A DNA stretch of 6,048 nt from CAZWHE01 sp964633825. Its GTDB lineage: Bacteria > Planctomycetota > B15-G4 > CAYZWU01. Shown here one piece after another: positions 5,477 to 6,048 of this stretch. Every line of letters starts with the position of its first letter. Position 1 is the first letter of the stretch. A program made the translations under genes and the position numbers. The notes under the pieces are model-generated. The model worked only from the letters and a program-made list of their open reading frames with translations. It was not told the DNA's origin and did not search any database. The stretch covers positions 1-6,048 of the forward strand of contig CAZWHE010000199.1 in assembly GCA_964633825.1 (NCBI GenBank), in the 5' to 3' direction.

Positions 5477-6048
5477 TTATCGCGCTGGAGACTTCCTGCG
5501 GTTTTCCACGTCGAGCCACTTCCGGCCGATGAGGAGCGTGATCGGTGAGAGCATTGTCGATGCGCCCACGATGATCCACATGAGTTCCGTATTGCGCGCA
5601 CCCTCGGCCGGGCAGAGGTGGGCCAGGAGCAGGCCCGTCGCCGGTCCTGCTGCCACCTTTGCGAAGAACATGGGCGCCTTGGAGTAGGCCATGTAACTCG
5701 CCTCCTTTCCCGGGGGCGCGATGCTGGCCGTGTAGTCGTAGACGCGCGGCGAGTAGATCGCTTCGCCCAGGGAGAGCACGACTTGGAAAAGCACGACGAG
5801 CAGGATCGATTCGCCCAGACCGAGTAAGAAAACCGACCCGGCGGCGATGAAGCTGCCCACGAGGATCACGTTGAATCCCTTCATCCTTCCCGTTACGGCC
5901 GTCATCACCGGAACGAGGATGATGACGATGAGAGGATTGATAGCGTAGAGGCGGCCGATCCATTCGGTGAGCCCGATCCGTTCCATGTAGAGCGGATAGA
6001 GGGAGTGGTTGTACTGGAAGATCATCTTCACCAGCACCAGGAGAAAGA
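5477..6048 (-). CDS. Major facilitator superfamily transporter, C-terminal half (5' end outside the window)
   Basis: The frame is open through the right edge (it reads FLLVLVKMIFQYNHSLYPLY at the edge), so the first part of the gene lies beyond 6048 and the GTG at 6037 is not a true start. The visible roughly 190 residues are the second half of an inner-membrane secondary transporter. Counting from that GTG, the hydrophobic segments are near 26-46, 54-72, 74-93, 119-140 and 150-170. The stretch SPRVYDYTASIAPPGKEASY (95-114), with a conserved loop between segments, resembles the PTR/MFS type that carries peptides or nitrate. This resemblance is from memory and the substrate is unknown. The C-terminus is basic and ends at TAA (5477-5479). 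It converges on the ATPase gene with a 105-base gap. No truncation is visible in the seen part. Confidence 0.75.
   Translation of the reverse strand, partial: FLLVLVKMIFQYNHSLYPLYMERIGLTEWIGRLYAINPLIVIILVPVMTAVTGRMKGFNVILVGSFIAAGSVFLLGLGESILLVVLFQVVLSLGEAIYSPRVYDYTASIAPPGKEASYMAYSKAPMFFAKVAAGPATGLLLAHLCPAEGARNTELMWIIVGASTMLSPITLLIGRKWLDVENRRKSPAR

Noticed and set aside
5448..5963. A 171-residue - strand frame overlapping the transporter
   Set aside because: It is a frame-shifted shadow of the transporter gene; its translation is Arg/Gly/Pro-rich and lacks the membrane segments seen in the real frame.
1..6048. CRISPR array, tRNA, rRNA or insertion sequence
   Set aside because: No regularly spaced repeats, no cloverleaf-type sequence, and no transposase or integrase motif on either strand.

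Overview
The window carries five complete protein-coding genes or gene remnants on the + strand plus the 3' part of one gene on the - strand. No rRNA, tRNA, CRISPR array, transposase or integrase is visible. The first two genes are GC-rich with a strong preference for G/C-ending codons. That composition, a succinyl-CoA-synthetase-like pair, and small genes of a type I associate with anaerobic bacteria would fit a Desulfobacterota (Deltaproteobacteria)-like bacterium. This placement is an inference from gene content and style, not from a marker gene.

Layout: (1) 2-2028, a two-gene operon for the beta (ATP-grasp) and alpha (CoA-binding, phosphohistidine) subunits of a nucleotide-dependent acyl-CoA synthetase of the succinyl-CoA synthetase family. 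Both subunits have altered substrate or CoA loops, so the acid substrate is not certain to be succinate. (2) 2098-2638, a small basic protein whose 3' end overlaps the start of a nucleotidyltransferase-like ORF. That ORF looks internally deleted twice: it keeps the N-terminal, middle and C-terminal signatures but lacks the catalytic Asp segment. (3) 2639-2778, a 140-bp spacer with two nearly identical 20-bp direct repeats just ahead of the next gene. (4) 2779-4038, a polytopic membrane protein of the DUF418/YeiB type. (5) 4039-4147, a spacer with a small hairpin, a good sigma70-type promoter and a perfect 7-bp inverted repeat covering the ribosome-binding site of the next gene. (6) 4148-5371, a solitary AAA+ ATPase with a DUF4143-type C-terminal part and PD-(D/E)XK-like residues, followed by a hairpin/T-tract terminator. 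(7) 5477 to the right edge, - strand, the C-terminal half of a major facilitator transporter converging on the ATPase gene.

The genes do not form one pathway. The acyl-CoA synthetase operon and the transporter look like metabolic genes. The stretch from about 2029 to 5476 reads as accessory content: a decayed two-gene module, a membrane protein of unknown substrate, and a stand-alone ATPase with its own promoter and terminator. No clearly new biological system is evident. The most checkable oddities are the doubly deleted nucleotidyltransferase, the inverted repeat masking the ATPase ribosome-binding site, the paired repeat ahead of the DUF418 gene, and the divergent active-site loops of the synthetase.
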